Source: Bordetella parapertussis (GTDB lineage Bacteria; Pseudomonadota; Gammaproteobacteria; Burkholderiales; SG8-39). Taken from it: a DNA stretch of 64,000 nucleotides. Of this stretch, positions 7,347 through 16,330 are shown in pieces. The stretch spans positions 1 to 64,000 of the forward strand of contig CAMAXP010000007.1 of NCBI GenBank assembly GCA_945862265.1, in the 5' to 3' direction. The translations under genes were made by a program, and so were the position numbers. Under the pieces are notes generated by a model. It was not told the origin of the DNA, made no database searches, and saw only the letters and a list, made by a program, of their open reading frames with translations. How positions within the stretch are numbered: the first letter of the stretch is position 1; each line of letters starts with the position of its first letter.

Positions 7347-8237
7347 ATGAATCCTGGCGCAATGTTCCTCTTATTCACCGTCCTCGGCTGGGGTCTCGGC
7401 TGGCCGCTCAACAAGGTCATCCTCGAGTCGATGTCGCCGTTCTGGTTCGCGGCGCTGCGCTCGGGCCTCGCGGCGCTGGTCCTCGTGCTGCTGATGCTGC
7501 CGCGCCGCCAGCTGGTGCTGCCGCCGCGCTCCGACCTGCCGGTGGTGTTCGGCATCGCCCTGCTTCACATGGTCGGCTTCGCGGTGTTCGCCGCCATCGG
7601 CCTTGCGATGGTGCAGGTCGGGCGGTCGATGGTGCTCGCCTACACCTCGCCGCTGTGGGTGATCCCGGGCGCCGCGCTGTTCCTCGGCGAACGATTCACC
7701 GCGCGGCGGGTCATCGGCATGCTGCTGGGGCTCGCGGGCCTCGCGGTGCTGTTCAACCCGATGGCGTTCGACTGGGGCGACCGCAACGCGGTGCTGGGTC
7801 ATGCGTCCCTGCTCGCGGCCGCGCTGTGCTGGTCGATGAGCATCCTCCACATCCGCGCCCACAAGTGGGCCTCCACCCCGTTCCAGCTGGTGCCCTGGGA
7901 AACCTTTGTCGCCACCGCGGTGCTGATAGGCATCGCGCTCGTATCGGGCACCTGGGTGGCGATCGCCTGGACGCCGAAGCTTGCGCTCTTGCTGTTTCTC
8001 ACCAGCACGTTCGGCACGGTCCTGCCTTACTGGGCGGTGGCGTCTGCCGGACGCAGCATGCCAGCGAGTTCGGTATCGCTCGGGTTGCTGGCCACGCCGA
8101 TCGTCGGGATCGTCGCGGCCACGCTCGCGCTGGGCGAAGCGCTCGACGCCGTGGTCTGGGTGGCGATGGCGCTCGTCACCGGCGGCGTGCTCATCGGCAC
8201 GCGGAGTGCACAGGCCGCGCCGGTCAACCCTTCTTAG
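7347..8237 (+). CDS. EamA/DMT-family transporter
   Basis: 296 aa, almost entirely hydrophobic, with two EamA repeats of about five membrane helices each. The first starts MFLLFTVLGWGLGWPLNKV and the second near AAALCWSMSILHIRAHKW. The substrate cannot be told; relatives export amino acids or metabolites. ATG 7347 was chosen because the longer open frame upstream runs into the hrpA promoter region. Its 3' end overlaps the convergent rhodanese gene by 14 bp. Confidence 0.85.
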   Translation: MNPGAMFLLFTVLGWGLGWPLNKVILESMSPFWFAALRSGLAALVLVLLMLPRRQLVLPPRSDLPVVFGIALLHMVGFAVFAAIGLAMVQVGRSMVLAYTSPLWVIPGAALFLGERFTARRVIGMLLGLAGLAVLFNPMAFDWGDRNAVLGHASLLAAALCWSMSILHIRAHKWASTPFQLVPWETFVATAVLIGIALVSGTWVAIAWTPKLALLLFLTSTFGTVLPYWAVASAGRSMPASSVSLGLLATPIVGIVAATLALGEALDAVVWVAMALVTGGVLIGTRSAQAAPVNPS

Positions 8238-8631
8238 CGGGCGCCCCTTCCACCGGCAGCCCGGCCGCCGCCCAGCCGTTGAACCCGGGCTCGAGGTGCG
8301 CCACGTTGGGGAACCCCATGTCCTTCAGCAGCGCCGCCGAAAGCGCCGAGCGGTGACCGCCCGCGCAATGCAGGACGATCCGCTTCTCCGGGTCGACCCT
8401 GCCCGTGAAGTACTTGGACGTAGGATCCAGCCAGAACTCCAGCATGCCCCGCGGCACGTGCATCGAGCCGGGGATGTACCCCAGGTTCTGGCGCTCGCGG
8501 AAGTCGCGAATGTCGAGGACCTGGACCTCCCCATTCGCCATCTCGGCCTGCAGCTGCGCGTTGGTCAGGTTCTCCAGGCGCGCCTTGGCAGCCTCCACCA
8601 TCTGCCCCACGGTCTTCTTCGGTGTGAACAT
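8224..8631 (-). CDS. Rhodanese-like domain protein
   Basis: A 135-aa single-domain rhodanese. It has VQVLDIRDFRERQNLGYIPG, then the active-site loop HCAGGHRSA with the catalytic Cys, and FPNVAHLEPGFNGWAAAGLP at the end. It would carry a persulfide and move sulfane sulfur to an acceptor in the cytoplasm. ATG 8631 has AAAGGATC upstream. It is divergent from the YjbQ gene with a 43-bp gap, so their promoters share that gap. The acceptor is unknown. Confidence 0.9.
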   Translation of the reverse strand: MFTPKKTVGQMVEAAKARLENLTNAQLQAEMANGEVQVLDIRDFRERQNLGYIPGSMHVPRGMLEFWLDPTSKYFTGRVDPEKRIVLHCAGGHRSALSAALLKDMGFPNVAHLEPGFNGWAAAGLPVEGAPAKKG

Positions 8632-8674
8632 GTGCGATCCTTTCGCTTTCGATCCCCGACTATAAACCCAGTCC

Positions 8675-9088
8675 ATGGCCCACCAGCAAACACTGGAATT
8701 CCGCACCCGCGGGCGCGGGACCACGCCGATCACCAATGACGTGGCGCGGGTGGTCGCCGCCTCGGGCATCGCCACGGGCCTAGCCCATGTCTTCGTCCAG
8801 CACACGAGCTGCTCCGTGGTGATCACCGAGAACGCCGACCCGGCCGTGCGCCGCGACCTCGAAACGCTGGCCGCGCGCTGGGCGCCCGACGGCGACCCGG
8901 CGTACGCGCACGACACCGAGGGCGACGACGACATGGCGGCTCACGGGCGCAGCATCGTGACGGGAACGTCCGTTTCCGTGCCGGTGGGCGGGGGCGCGCT
9001 GCTGCTCGGGACCTGGCAGGGCCTTTACTTGTGGGAGCACCGGACCCATCCGCAGGTGCGGACGGTCGTAGTCACGGTCACCGGATAG
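8675..9088 (+). CDS. YjbQ family (UPF0047) protein
   Basis: 137 aa, full length for the family. It has LAHVFVQHTSCSVVITENAD, then DDDMAAHGRSIVTGTSVSVP and the closing LLLGTWQGLYLWEHR. These His/Glu-bearing blocks define YjbQ proteins, for which a weak thiamine-phosphate synthase activity has been reported; the true role is uncertain. Its stop overlaps the convergent LysR gene by 11 bp. Confidence 0.9.
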   Translation: MAHQQTLEFRTRGRGTTPITNDVARVVAASGIATGLAHVFVQHTSCSVVITENADPAVRRDLETLAARWAPDGDPAYAHDTEGDDDMAAHGRSIVTGTSVSVPVGGGALLLGTWQGLYLWEHRTHPQVRTVVVTVTG

Positions 9089-10046
9089 CCGGCCGGGTCG
9101 CCTCGTGGCCGAGGTGGTCTTCCACCAGGCGCTTGCCCTCCGCGCGCACGAAGTCCATGAAAGCCCGTGCCGCCGGGGGGATCTGCTTGCCGACGAGGTA
9201 CACGAACTGCCAGGGCCGCTCGATCGGCAGTCCCTCTACATCGAGCACGGCAAGCTGGTCCTGCTCGGTATCCAGCCCTAGCGTGTAGCGAGAGAGGATG
9301 GACACGCCCAGGCCGGCGAGGATCGCCTGCTTGATCGCCTCGTTGGTCGAGAGCTCCATGCGGATCCGCGGGGCGATGCCGTTGCGGTCGAAAGCCTCCC
9401 AGGCCACGTTGCGGGTGCCCGACCCGGGCTCGCGCATCAGGAACGGCTCGTGGGCCAGCGCGGCAAACGGGATGCCCTTGCTTCGCGCGAGCGGATGGTC
9501 GACCCGCGCGAACAGCACCATCGGGTTCGGCATGATCGGCTGGCACACCACCTCCTGGTCGGTCGGCGGGTTGGCAAAAATGTAGAGGTCGTCCTCGTTG
9601 CGCGCGAGGCGGTCGATGAGGGCCTGGCGGTTGTGGATCTGCAGGGACACCTCGACCTTCGGGTGCAGGCCGACGAAGCCCGCGAGGAGCCGCGGCGCGA
9701 AGTATTTCCCGGTCGTGCTCACCGCGAGCCGCAGGCGTCCGCCTTCCAGCCCGCGCAACCGCGCGAGCGAGTCGTCGATGCGGCCGAACGCGGCGAACAG
9801 GTCGCGACAGCCTTCCTGCAGCGCCTCGCCCGCCGGCGTGAGGTGCATCTTCTTGCCGATCTGCTCGAACAAGGGCAGGCCGAGCATCTCGGACAGCTTC
9901 TTGATCTGGATCGAGACCGTGGGCTGCGCGAGGTGCATCTCCTCGGCGGCACGCGTGAAGCTCCCGAGGCGGGCGGTGCATTCAAACACCGCCAGCTGCG
10001 GAAGCATCCCATGGCGCATGAAGCGCCGGATCACTGTTTGTGGCAT
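9078..10046 (-). CDS. LysR-type transcriptional regulator
   Basis: 322 aa. The winged HTH is at about residues 14-72, with VFECTARLGSFTRAAEEMHL and AQPTVSIQIKKLSEMLGLPL. A substrate-binding domain starts at LRLAVSTTGKYFAPRLLAGF. ATG 10046 is preceded by GGAGGGAC. The HTH resembles CbbR-type regulators, but no Calvin-cycle genes are present. It is the last gene of the minus-strand operon starting at 14801 and overlaps the oxygenase gene by 16 bp, so it probably senses an intermediate of that pathway. The inducer is unknown. Confidence 0.88.
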   Translation of the reverse strand: MPQTVIRRFMRHGMLPQLAVFECTARLGSFTRAAEEMHLAQPTVSIQIKKLSEMLGLPLFEQIGKKMHLTPAGEALQEGCRDLFAAFGRIDDSLARLRGLEGGRLRLAVSTTGKYFAPRLLAGFVGLHPKVEVSLQIHNRQALIDRLARNEDDLYIFANPPTDQEVVCQPIMPNPMVLFARVDHPLARSKGIPFAALAHEPFLMREPGSGTRNVAWEAFDRNGIAPRIRMELSTNEAIKQAILAGLGVSILSRYTLGLDTEQDQLAVLDVEGLPIERPWQFVYLVGKQIPPAARAFMDFVRAEGKRLVEDHLGHEATRPAIR

Positions 10047-11620
10047 CGAGGTCCCTCCCTTTCTGGAATTGGATACGGCGCGATTGAATCCAGTTTCGGG
10101 CGATCCACCCAGCACGCGTGCACGCCGAAGGGCACGCGTGCCGGCAACGGCAGGCGCGCGACTTCGGCAAGCGTCTTCGCGTCCAGCACGAGGAACTGCG
10201 CTTCATCCCCGGTCATCAGGAGTTCGACCAGGTAACCGTCGTCCTCGGCACGCGCATCGGCGCGCGGCACGAACAGCGCCTCGCCGCCATAGAACCTGCC
10301 GTAGTCGAAATAGCCCAGCTCCCGGTGCTCCTGCAGGTCGTACTTGAGGACCCCTTTGCCCATGTACCCGTCGGCGCCTTCGTCGATCAGGTAGGCGTAG
10401 CGGTTCTTCCTCGCCACCCAGCCCAGGTTGAGGCTGGGCCGCTCGTACCCGTGCTCGAGGAGGCGCACCTCCTCGGCGACCCGGCCCGACTCGAGGTCGA
10501 GCACCCAGCGGGTGAGCCGGGCCGGCGGCTCTTCCGGGGTATGGATGGGAATGTCGGACGGGTACTCGGAGAACACCGGGGCGTAAAGCACGATGCGTCC
10601 CTCCTCTTCCCACCCGTTGACGATGTGCCACACCATGCCCGGCGCGCCCGTCTCGAACCAGCGCACCCGGTCGCCGGGCTTGAAGTCGCGCGGCAGCACG
10701 CCCCAGCGCAGCTTGTGTGCCGGATCGAAGCGCCAGAAGCTCTGCGAGGGGCCGGCCACGTTGGCCTCGGCAAACCGCAGCGAGATGTCTGCAATCACGA
10801 TGTAGCGCTCGGTCAGGAAGTAGTCGTGGATGGTGCCGGTCAGGTCTTCCCCGGCGGGGAAATCGTGGATCTTCACGTGGTTGGCGAGCCGGCCCGCATG
10901 GATGTGCGACAGCGTCAGCGCGCGATTGCGCGTATCCAGGGCCACGCTGTAGAAGTCACCGGTGACGGGATCGATCTTCGGGTGTGCGGAGAACGGCGTG
11001 GGCAGCGCCCCGCCCCAGTTTTCCAGCCGGCCCGTGCCGTCGAGCCGCAGCCTGCCGTCCTGAACGCGAGCGTTGAGCACGAATGGCCAGCCGCTGCCCT
11101 GCAGGCAGTACAGCGCCCCGTGGTGGTACTGGATCGACGTCGAAGCCGGGTTGGCCTCCAGCCCGGACCACTTCGGGACCAGCCCGGCAGCCTGCTTCTT
11201 CGCGATGAGCCTGAGTCGCTCGAGTCCCGCAGGACCGCTCGACGACATGTCGCCGAAATTCGGGAACACCTCCCGCCCGGACTGCCTTTCGAACTCGAAC
11301 CGCGGCGTGCGGATGTAGGTGTTCGAGTAGGTGGCCTTGCCTCCAGAAATCTGCACCTGGTGCAGCATGCCGTCTCCGTTGAACACGTGCGACCGCGTGG
11401 TCACCCGGTCGAACTGGATGTTCGTCCCGTTGCGCAGGTACACGCCCTCGAGGTCGGCGGGCAGCACGCCCTGTACCTGCAGCGGCACATGCGAATGCTC
11501 TGCGCGCACCGGCCGGAAACCGGGATGGCTGTAGACGCTTTCGCGGTTGTAGCGCTCGACCTCCAGCGCCGCGAGGATGCGCTCATCCTCGGGCCCGAAC
11601 AGGCTGGCTGTTCCGGCCAT
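10031..11620 (-). CDS. Carotenoid/stilbene cleavage oxygenase (RPE65 family)
   Basis: 529 aa. It has the seven-bladed-propeller oxygenase pattern with four iron-binding histidines: H213 in AHPKIDP, H265 in TIHDYFLT, H332 in WHIVNGW and H501 in PFGVHACW. VYLRNGTNIQF and HVFNGDGMLHQV near the start are also family hallmarks. Bacterial members split the central double bond of carotenoids or of lignin-derived stilbenes with O2. Beside a FAD monooxygenase and two Bug proteins, an aromatic stilbene-like substrate is more likely than a carotenoid, but this is inference. It starts 7 bp after the upstream Bug gene and overlaps lysR. Confidence 0.9.
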   Translation of the reverse strand: MAGTASLFGPEDERILAALEVERYNRESVYSHPGFRPVRAEHSHVPLQVQGVLPADLEGVYLRNGTNIQFDRVTTRSHVFNGDGMLHQVQISGGKATYSNTYIRTPRFEFERQSGREVFPNFGDMSSSGPAGLERLRLIAKKQAAGLVPKWSGLEANPASTSIQYHHGALYCLQGSGWPFVLNARVQDGRLRLDGTGRLENWGGALPTPFSAHPKIDPVTGDFYSVALDTRNRALTLSHIHAGRLANHVKIHDFPAGEDLTGTIHDYFLTERYIVIADISLRFAEANVAGPSQSFWRFDPAHKLRWGVLPRDFKPGDRVRWFETGAPGMVWHIVNGWEEEGRIVLYAPVFSEYPSDIPIHTPEEPPARLTRWVLDLESGRVAEEVRLLEHGYERPSLNLGWVARKNRYAYLIDEGADGYMGKGVLKYDLQEHRELGYFDYGRFYGGEALFVPRADARAEDDGYLVELLMTGDEAQFLVLDAKTLAEVARLPLPARVPFGVHACWVDRPKLDSIAPYPIPEREGPRCHKQ

Positions 11621-11627
11621 TGCGCGC

Positions 11628-12599
11628 CTACTCCTGCTTGAGGCCGAGCGTCTGGACGACCTGCCCCCAGCGCTGACGCTCGGCCTGCACGAACGCGGCG
11701 AGTTCCGTGGGCGTACTGGCCTCGTAGTCCATCGAAAGCGTACGCGCCTGCTCGGCGAGCGAGGGGTCGGCCACGGCCTGCGCAACTGCAGCCGCCATCT
11801 GCTCGGCCAGGCCGCGCGGCATCCCCTCCGGCCCGGCAAGCACCCACCACGACACCACCTCGTATCCCGGAACGCCCGCTTCGAGGGCAGTGAGCACGTT
11901 GGGCAGCGTGGCGGAGCGCTTCGGGCCGGTAATGGCCAGCGCCTTCAGGCGGCCGTCATTGACCAGCGAGAGCGTGCCGGCGCCCGGGTCGAGGTGCATG
12001 TGCAGCTCGCCCGACAGCAGATCGGGGTTGATGCCCGCGCTGCCCTTGTACGGGATGTGCTTCAGCTGGATGCCGGTCATCTGTGCGAAGAGTGCGGTGG
12101 CAAGGTGCGTTGCCGACCCTTCACCGATCGACCCGTAGTTGAGCTGCCCGGGCCTGGACTTGGCGTGCGCGACCAGTTCTCCCAAGGTGCCCACCGGCAG
12201 CTTCCCGGTGACGATCACGTAGAGCGGCGAGGTGAACAGCTTGGAGACCAAGGTGAATTTCTCGGGGGCGTAGGGCAACGTCCGCCGCAGCGCAGGGTTC
12301 AGCACCAGGCTGGTCGGGCTCGCGATGAAGAGCGTGTAGCCATCCGGCGCGGACTTGGCCAGGGCCTGGGCGCCGATGATCTGGCTCGCACCGGGGATGT
12401 TCTCCACCACCACCGACTGGCCGATCTTCGCGCTGAAGCGGGTGGCGAACGCCCGCGTCGTCAGGTCGCCCGCCCCTCCGGGGGGATAGGGGACGATGAT
12501 GCGCACCTGCCTGGCCGGCCAGGATTGCGCCGATGCGACCGTCGCGGCCAGCAGCGCGACGGCGAAGATCCAAAGCCTCGACAGCGAAATGCAGGACAT
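11628..12599 (-). CDS. Bug/TctC-family solute-binding protein
   Basis: 323 aa. Signal peptide MSCISLSRLWIFAVALLAAT ending near ASAQ, then WPARQVRIIVPYPPGGAGD, ALAKSAPDGYTLFIAS and LKHIPYKGSAGINPD. It lies in the middle of the operon between the FAD monooxygenase (25-bp gap) and the oxygenase (7-bp gap), so it probably captures the pathway's substrate. There is no partner membrane protein. This is one of seven such proteins in the window. Confidence 0.88.
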   Translation of the reverse strand: MSCISLSRLWIFAVALLAATVASAQSWPARQVRIIVPYPPGGAGDLTTRAFATRFSAKIGQSVVVENIPGASQIIGAQALAKSAPDGYTLFIASPTSLVLNPALRRTLPYAPEKFTLVSKLFTSPLYVIVTGKLPVGTLGELVAHAKSRPGQLNYGSIGEGSATHLATALFAQMTGIQLKHIPYKGSAGINPDLLSGELHMHLDPGAGTLSLVNDGRLKALAITGPKRSATLPNVLTALEAGVPGYEVVSWWVLAGPEGMPRGLAEQMAAAVAQAVADPSLAEQARTLSMDYEASTPTELAAFVQAERQRWGQVVQTLGLKQE

Positions 12600-12624
12600 G
12601 CCTACCTCCTCGGGTCCCGGGGAA

Positions 12625-13818
12625 TCATTGCACCGCGGTCACGTCGTGCCCGTAGATCCACTCGATCTTGTACGTGTGCTTCTTCGGGTCGGCGAAGCGC
12701 TGCAGCGCGTAGCGGATGTTGCGCTTGACCTGCGAGAGGGGCGAGTCGAGGTGGTTCTCGACCGCCCTCGCCCGCGCAAGCAACTGCACGCGCGCGGTAC
12801 GGGCGCGCCGAGCGGTCTCGTACTCCTTCAGCGCCCCCGGCACGTCGCCTGGATGGCGTGCCAGGCTCGCCGCCAGCGCGTAGCCATCCTCGATCGCCAT
12901 GCAGGCGCCCTGCGCAAGGTAGGGCAGCATCGGGTGGGCGGCGTCACCCAGGAGCGTGACCGCGCCCTCGGTCCAGCGCGGCAGCGGGTCGCGATCGAGC
13001 AGGGCCCACTTGAGGTAGCGGTCGGATTTCTCGATCAGCTCGCGCACGGTCGGATGCCAGTGCTTGTAGCGTTCGATTAACTCGTTGCGGTCGCCCTCGA
13101 ACTTCCACGACTCCGAGCGCCACTCGGGCGCCTCGCACATCGCCACCCAGTTCACCAGCTTGCCGCCGCGCACGTAGTAGTAGATGAAGCTCGCGCCGGG
13201 CCCGAACCAGACGGTCATGTCCGGCGAGATCGCGCCCGCCGGCATGGCCTCGGCCGGCACCAGCCCGCGCCAGCACACGTTGCCCGTAAAGCGCGGCGAC
13301 TCCTCGCCAAGCAGCGCCGCACGCACCACCGAGTGCACGCCATCAGCGCCCACGACTACGTCGCTGGCGATCTCGCTGCCGTCCTCGAGGACGACCGTGG
13401 CGCCGTGCGCATCGGCGCGCACCTTGCTGCATTTGACGCCCAGGCGCACCCGCTCAGCGGGCACCGCCTTCTGCAGCACCTGGTGCAGGTCTGCGCGATG
13501 AAAGCCGTAGTAGCCGGCGCCATAGGCCGCATGCAGCGCACCCTTCAGCTGCGTGGACGACAGCACGCGCCCGCTCTTCCAGCTGCGGATCACGTGGTTG
13601 CCCGGTTCGAAGGACACGCCCAGCACCTGCTCCTCGAGGCCCAGCGCCCGCATGACCTTCATCGCATTGGGACTCAGCTGCACGCCCGCGCCGATCTCGC
13701 CGAGTTCGCCGGCCTGCTCGAGGACGGTGACATCGCAGCCGTGCTTGAGCAGCGCGGCGGCGGCCGTGAGGCCGCCCAGCCCTGCGCCCACCACGGTGAC
13801 ATTGAGTTTTTGCGTCAT
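12625..13818 (-). CDS. FAD-dependent aromatic-ring monooxygenase (salicylate hydroxylase-like)
   Basis: 397 aa, full length for group A flavoprotein monooxygenases. The FAD-binding GAGLGG is at 11-16, the DG motif is VVVGADGVHSVVRAALLG, and the second FAD motif is LLGDAAHPMLPYLAQGACMA. Relatives hydroxylate salicylate or 3-hydroxybenzoate with NAD(P)H. The gene starts 4 bp inside the stop-start overlap (ATGA) with the upstream Bug gene. It lies in one operon with the oxygenase, suggesting hydroxylation of an aromatic cleavage product. The exact substrate cannot be read from the sequence. Confidence 0.87.
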   Translation of the reverse strand: MTQKLNVTVVGAGLGGLTAAAALLKHGCDVTVLEQAGELGEIGAGVQLSPNAMKVMRALGLEEQVLGVSFEPGNHVIRSWKSGRVLSSTQLKGALHAAYGAGYYGFHRADLHQVLQKAVPAERVRLGVKCSKVRADAHGATVVLEDGSEIASDVVVGADGVHSVVRAALLGEESPRFTGNVCWRGLVPAEAMPAGAISPDMTVWFGPGASFIYYYVRGGKLVNWVAMCEAPEWRSESWKFEGDRNELIERYKHWHPTVRELIEKSDRYLKWALLDRDPLPRWTEGAVTLLGDAAHPMLPYLAQGACMAIEDGYALAASLARHPGDVPGALKEYETARRARTARVQLLARARAVENHLDSPLSQVKRNIRYALQRFADPKKHTYKIEWIYGHDVTAVQ

Positions 13819-14801
13819 TGCGGCTCCACTCCCGCGTCCTTGAGCAGCTTCTGCCAGAGAACGATGTCCCCTTTGATCTGCTCGCCCATCTGCTCGGGCG
13901 TGCCGGTCATCAGCTGCATGTTGTTGAAACTGGCCATGCGCTCGCGGAACGCCGGCGTCTTCGTGATCTCGTTGATGTCGCGCGACAGCTTGTCGACGAT
14001 CGGCCGCGGCGTCCCGCCGGGCGTCACCACGCCGAACCAGAACGACAGGTCGTAGCCCGGCACGCCGGCCTCGGCCACCGTGGGCACTTCAGGCATGGAA
14101 TCCAGGCGCCGGGGGCTCGTCACGGCGAGGAGCTTGACCTTGCCCGCCTGCACCTGCGGCAGGAACGCCCCGCCGTCGAAGATCATGCTCACCCGCCCGC
14201 TGACGAGGTCGGGCAGCGCAGTGGTGGTGCCCTTGTACGGCACGTGCAGGATGTCGATGCCGGCCATGCGCTTGAACGTCTCGCCGGCAATGTGCAGCGA
14301 GCTGCCGTGCCCGAGCGAGGCGAAGCTCAGCTTGCCGGGGTTGGCCTTGGCGTAGGCGATCAGCTCCCTCACCGACTTCACCGGCAGGTCGGCGTTCACC
14401 ATCAGGAACAGCGGCAGGTGGAAGGTGATGGCGACCGGGCTGAAGTCCTTGACCGGGTCGTAGGGCAGCTTCCTGAAGGCGCTGACATTCAGCGCAAGGC
14501 TCGACACGCTCGCCAGCAGGATCGTGTAGCCGTCGGCCGCGGACTTGGCCGCCGCATCGGTGCCGATGATGAGGCTCCCGCCGGGCTTGTTCTCGACCAC
14601 CACGGGCTGGCTGACGCGGTCGGACAGCGCCTGCCCAAGAGCGCGGGCGTAGGTGTCGGCCATTCCGCCGGGCGGGTACGGGATCACGAACTTGATGGGC
14701 TTGGCCGGGTAGGCCTGGGCGTGCGCGGCCATGGCGCACACGCTGAGCACGGCCGCCGTGAGCCAGCGTGCTCCCTGCAAAAGGGTGGTTTCCTGCCGCA
14801 T
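13815..14801 (-). CDS. Bug/TctC-family solute-binding protein
   Basis: 328 aa. A signal peptide with MRQETTLLQGARWL and a hydrophobic stretch ends near AHAQ. It is followed by YPAKPIKFVIPYPPGGMADT, AAKSAADGYTILLASVSSLA and LHVPYKGTTTALPD. It is the first gene of the operon 14801-9078 and overlaps the FAD monooxygenase by ATGA. Its upstream gap (14802-15001) contains the 77-bp repeat copy A and should hold the operon promoter, which I cannot place confidently. Confidence 0.88.
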   Translation of the reverse strand: MRQETTLLQGARWLTAAVLSVCAMAAHAQAYPAKPIKFVIPYPPGGMADTYARALGQALSDRVSQPVVVENKPGGSLIIGTDAAAKSAADGYTILLASVSSLALNVSAFRKLPYDPVKDFSPVAITFHLPLFLMVNADLPVKSVRELIAYAKANPGKLSFASLGHGSSLHIAGETFKRMAGIDILHVPYKGTTTALPDLVSGRVSMIFDGGAFLPQVQAGKVKLLAVTSPRRLDSMPEVPTVAEAGVPGYDLSFWFGVVTPGGTPRPIVDKLSRDINEITKTPAFRERMASFNNMQLMTGTPEQMGEQIKGDIVLWQKLLKDAGVEPQ

Positions 14802-14911
14802 TGCGTCTCCTCGCGTTGTTTCTTCCGGGCGTCTGGGCGCCGCGGCGGAAGTCTAGCGAGTTCGCCCGCGCGCCGCGAGGGCTGTGTCGAAACAACCTTA
14901 AATTATCCGAA

Positions 14912-14988
14912 AATGTACCTATACTGGTACACAAACTTGCAGGAGAGCGGCTCCTGGAGCCAATCTAAAAAATAAATCTTGCGAATTT
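14912..14988 (+). repeat. 77-bp interspersed repeat, copy A
   Basis: Aligns without gaps to the copies at 41267, 45915 and 63325 over the first 46 positions. The conserved core is GAGAGCGGCTCCTGG. Here the core is flanked by AATGTACCTATACTGGTACA upstream and an A/T-rich tail. It lies between two minus-strand Bug genes. The function is unknown. Confidence 0.65.
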
Positions 14989-15001
14989 ATGGGATTTCCC
15001 C

Positions 15002-15976
15002 CTACTCCGGGACGATCCCGGCGCCGGCCGCGATCTCGCGGAACTTGGCGATCTCGGCCTGGATGTAAGCGTCGAACCGGCCGAGCGTAAGCGGGGCGGC
15101 ATCCGCGCCGACCAGCTGGAGCTTCTGCCGGACGTCGGCGGACTGGAGCGCCTTCTCCACCTGCGCGGCCAACACCTCCATCACCGGCGCGGGCACCTTG
15201 GCCGGCGCAAGCAGGCCGAACCACGGATCGAACACATAGCCCGGCACGCCGGCCTCGGCGACCGGCGGTGCGGAAGGCAGGGCCTGCGAGCGCGTTGCCG
15301 TGGAGACGCCCAGCACCGAAACCTTGCCCTGGTTCGCGAGGCTGAGCACATTCATGACCGGCAGGAACGCGAACTGGATCTCGCCGGTCACCACCCCGGT
15401 CAGCGCTTCGGGAATGCCTTTGTAGGGCACATGCTGGGCCTTGAACCCGGCCTTGGTGAGGAACAGTTCCGCCGCCAGGTGGTTGGCGCTGCCCTTGCCC
15501 GGTGAGGAAAAATTCAGCCCGCCGGGCTTGGCCTTGCCCATCCGGACGAGGTCGGCCACGGTCTTCGCGTCAAGGCCCGGCGTGACGATCAGCATGCTCG
15601 GCACGTTGGCGATCCGCGATACGCCGGCGAAGTCCTTGAGCGTGTCGTAGGGAAGCGTTTTGTACAGCGCGGGCGTCGCGGCGTGCGCAGCGGAAACGAC
15701 CAGCAGCGTATGGCCGTCCGGCGCGGCCGTAGCGACCGCCTGAGCGGCGATGATCGCGTTGGCGCCGGGCTTGTTCTCGATGACCACCGGCTGGCCCAGC
15801 GCGTCCGAGAGCTTGGCCCCCACCGCGCGGGCCAGCAGGTCCGAAGCACTGCCCGCCGAAAAGCCGACGATGATGCGGATCGGCTTGGAGGGGAAAGCCT
15901 GCGCGTGCGCCACGAACGCATGCGCCCCGGCAAGCAGCGCAAACGCAATGCGAACGAGGATGGTGCGCTTCAGCAT
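15002..15976 (-). CDS. Bug/TctC-family solute-binding protein
   Basis: 324 aa. The signal peptide region LVRIAFALLAGAHAFVAHAQ is followed by FPSKPIRIIVGFSAGSASD, VATAAPDGHTLLVVSAAHAA and AQHVPYKGIPEALTG. It is the last gene of the nitrile/isonitrile operon, 9 bp after the cupin gene. It gives that operon a second extracytoplasmic receptor beside the ABC binding protein. Its ligand is unknown. Confidence 0.87.
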   Translation of the reverse strand: MLKRTILVRIAFALLAGAHAFVAHAQAFPSKPIRIIVGFSAGSASDLLARAVGAKLSDALGQPVVIENKPGANAIIAAQAVATAAPDGHTLLVVSAAHAATPALYKTLPYDTLKDFAGVSRIANVPSMLIVTPGLDAKTVADLVRMGKAKPGGLNFSSPGKGSANHLAAELFLTKAGFKAQHVPYKGIPEALTGVVTGEIQFAFLPVMNVLSLANQGKVSVLGVSTATRSQALPSAPPVAEAGVPGYVFDPWFGLLAPAKVPAPVMEVLAAQVEKALQSADVRQKLQLVGADAAPLTLGRFDAYIQAEIAKFREIAAGAGIVPE

Positions 15977-15985
15977 GTCAGTGTC

Positions 15986-16330
15986 CTATTGGCCGACGGG
16001 AACGGGATGGAAGTCGTACTTGCCGCCGCCCTGCACGAGCAGGTAGCGGGCGAGGTCGCCGTGCGCACAGGTGATGCGATGCTGGAGGCCGGGCGGGAGG
16101 ATGCACTTTTCTCCCGGGTGGAGTTCGGTCTTTTGCGGCGTCGACGCGGGCGTGTCGCGGGTCTCCACCGCGATCGTTCCCGAAAGGCAGTAGCAGTGGT
16201 CGGTGATCTGGGTATGCGAATGCCACGGAATCTGCTGGCCGGCGAGCACGTCGAACTCCCGCACCTGCAACTCCGCGGACCGGAAGATCACCTCGATGCG
16301 ATCGACTTCGTAATGCGGGGTCGTGGTCAT
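15986..16330 (-). CDS. Small cupin-domain protein
   Basis: A 114-aa single cupin barrel. Motif 1 is IPWHSHTQITDHCYCLSGTI and motif 2 is LHPGEKCILPPGLQHRITC, with three or four His positions that could hold a metal. The start MTTTPHYEVDRIEVIF at 16330 overlaps the nitrilase stop by 4 bp (ATGA), so the two are co-translated. It may be a metal-dependent isomerase/dioxygenase or a sensor; the sequence does not say which. The tight link to nitrilase suggests action on its substrate or product. Confidence 0.85.
   Translation of the reverse strand: MTTTPHYEVDRIEVIFRSAELQVREFDVLAGQQIPWHSHTQITDHCYCLSGTIAVETRDTPASTPQKTELHPGEKCILPPGLQHRITCAHGDLARYLLVQGGGKYDFHPVPVGQ

Noticed and set aside
9078..10046. 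CbbR regulator of carbon fixation
   Set aside because: The HTH resembles CbbR, but no RuBisCO or Calvin-cycle gene is in the window; the operon context points to catabolism.
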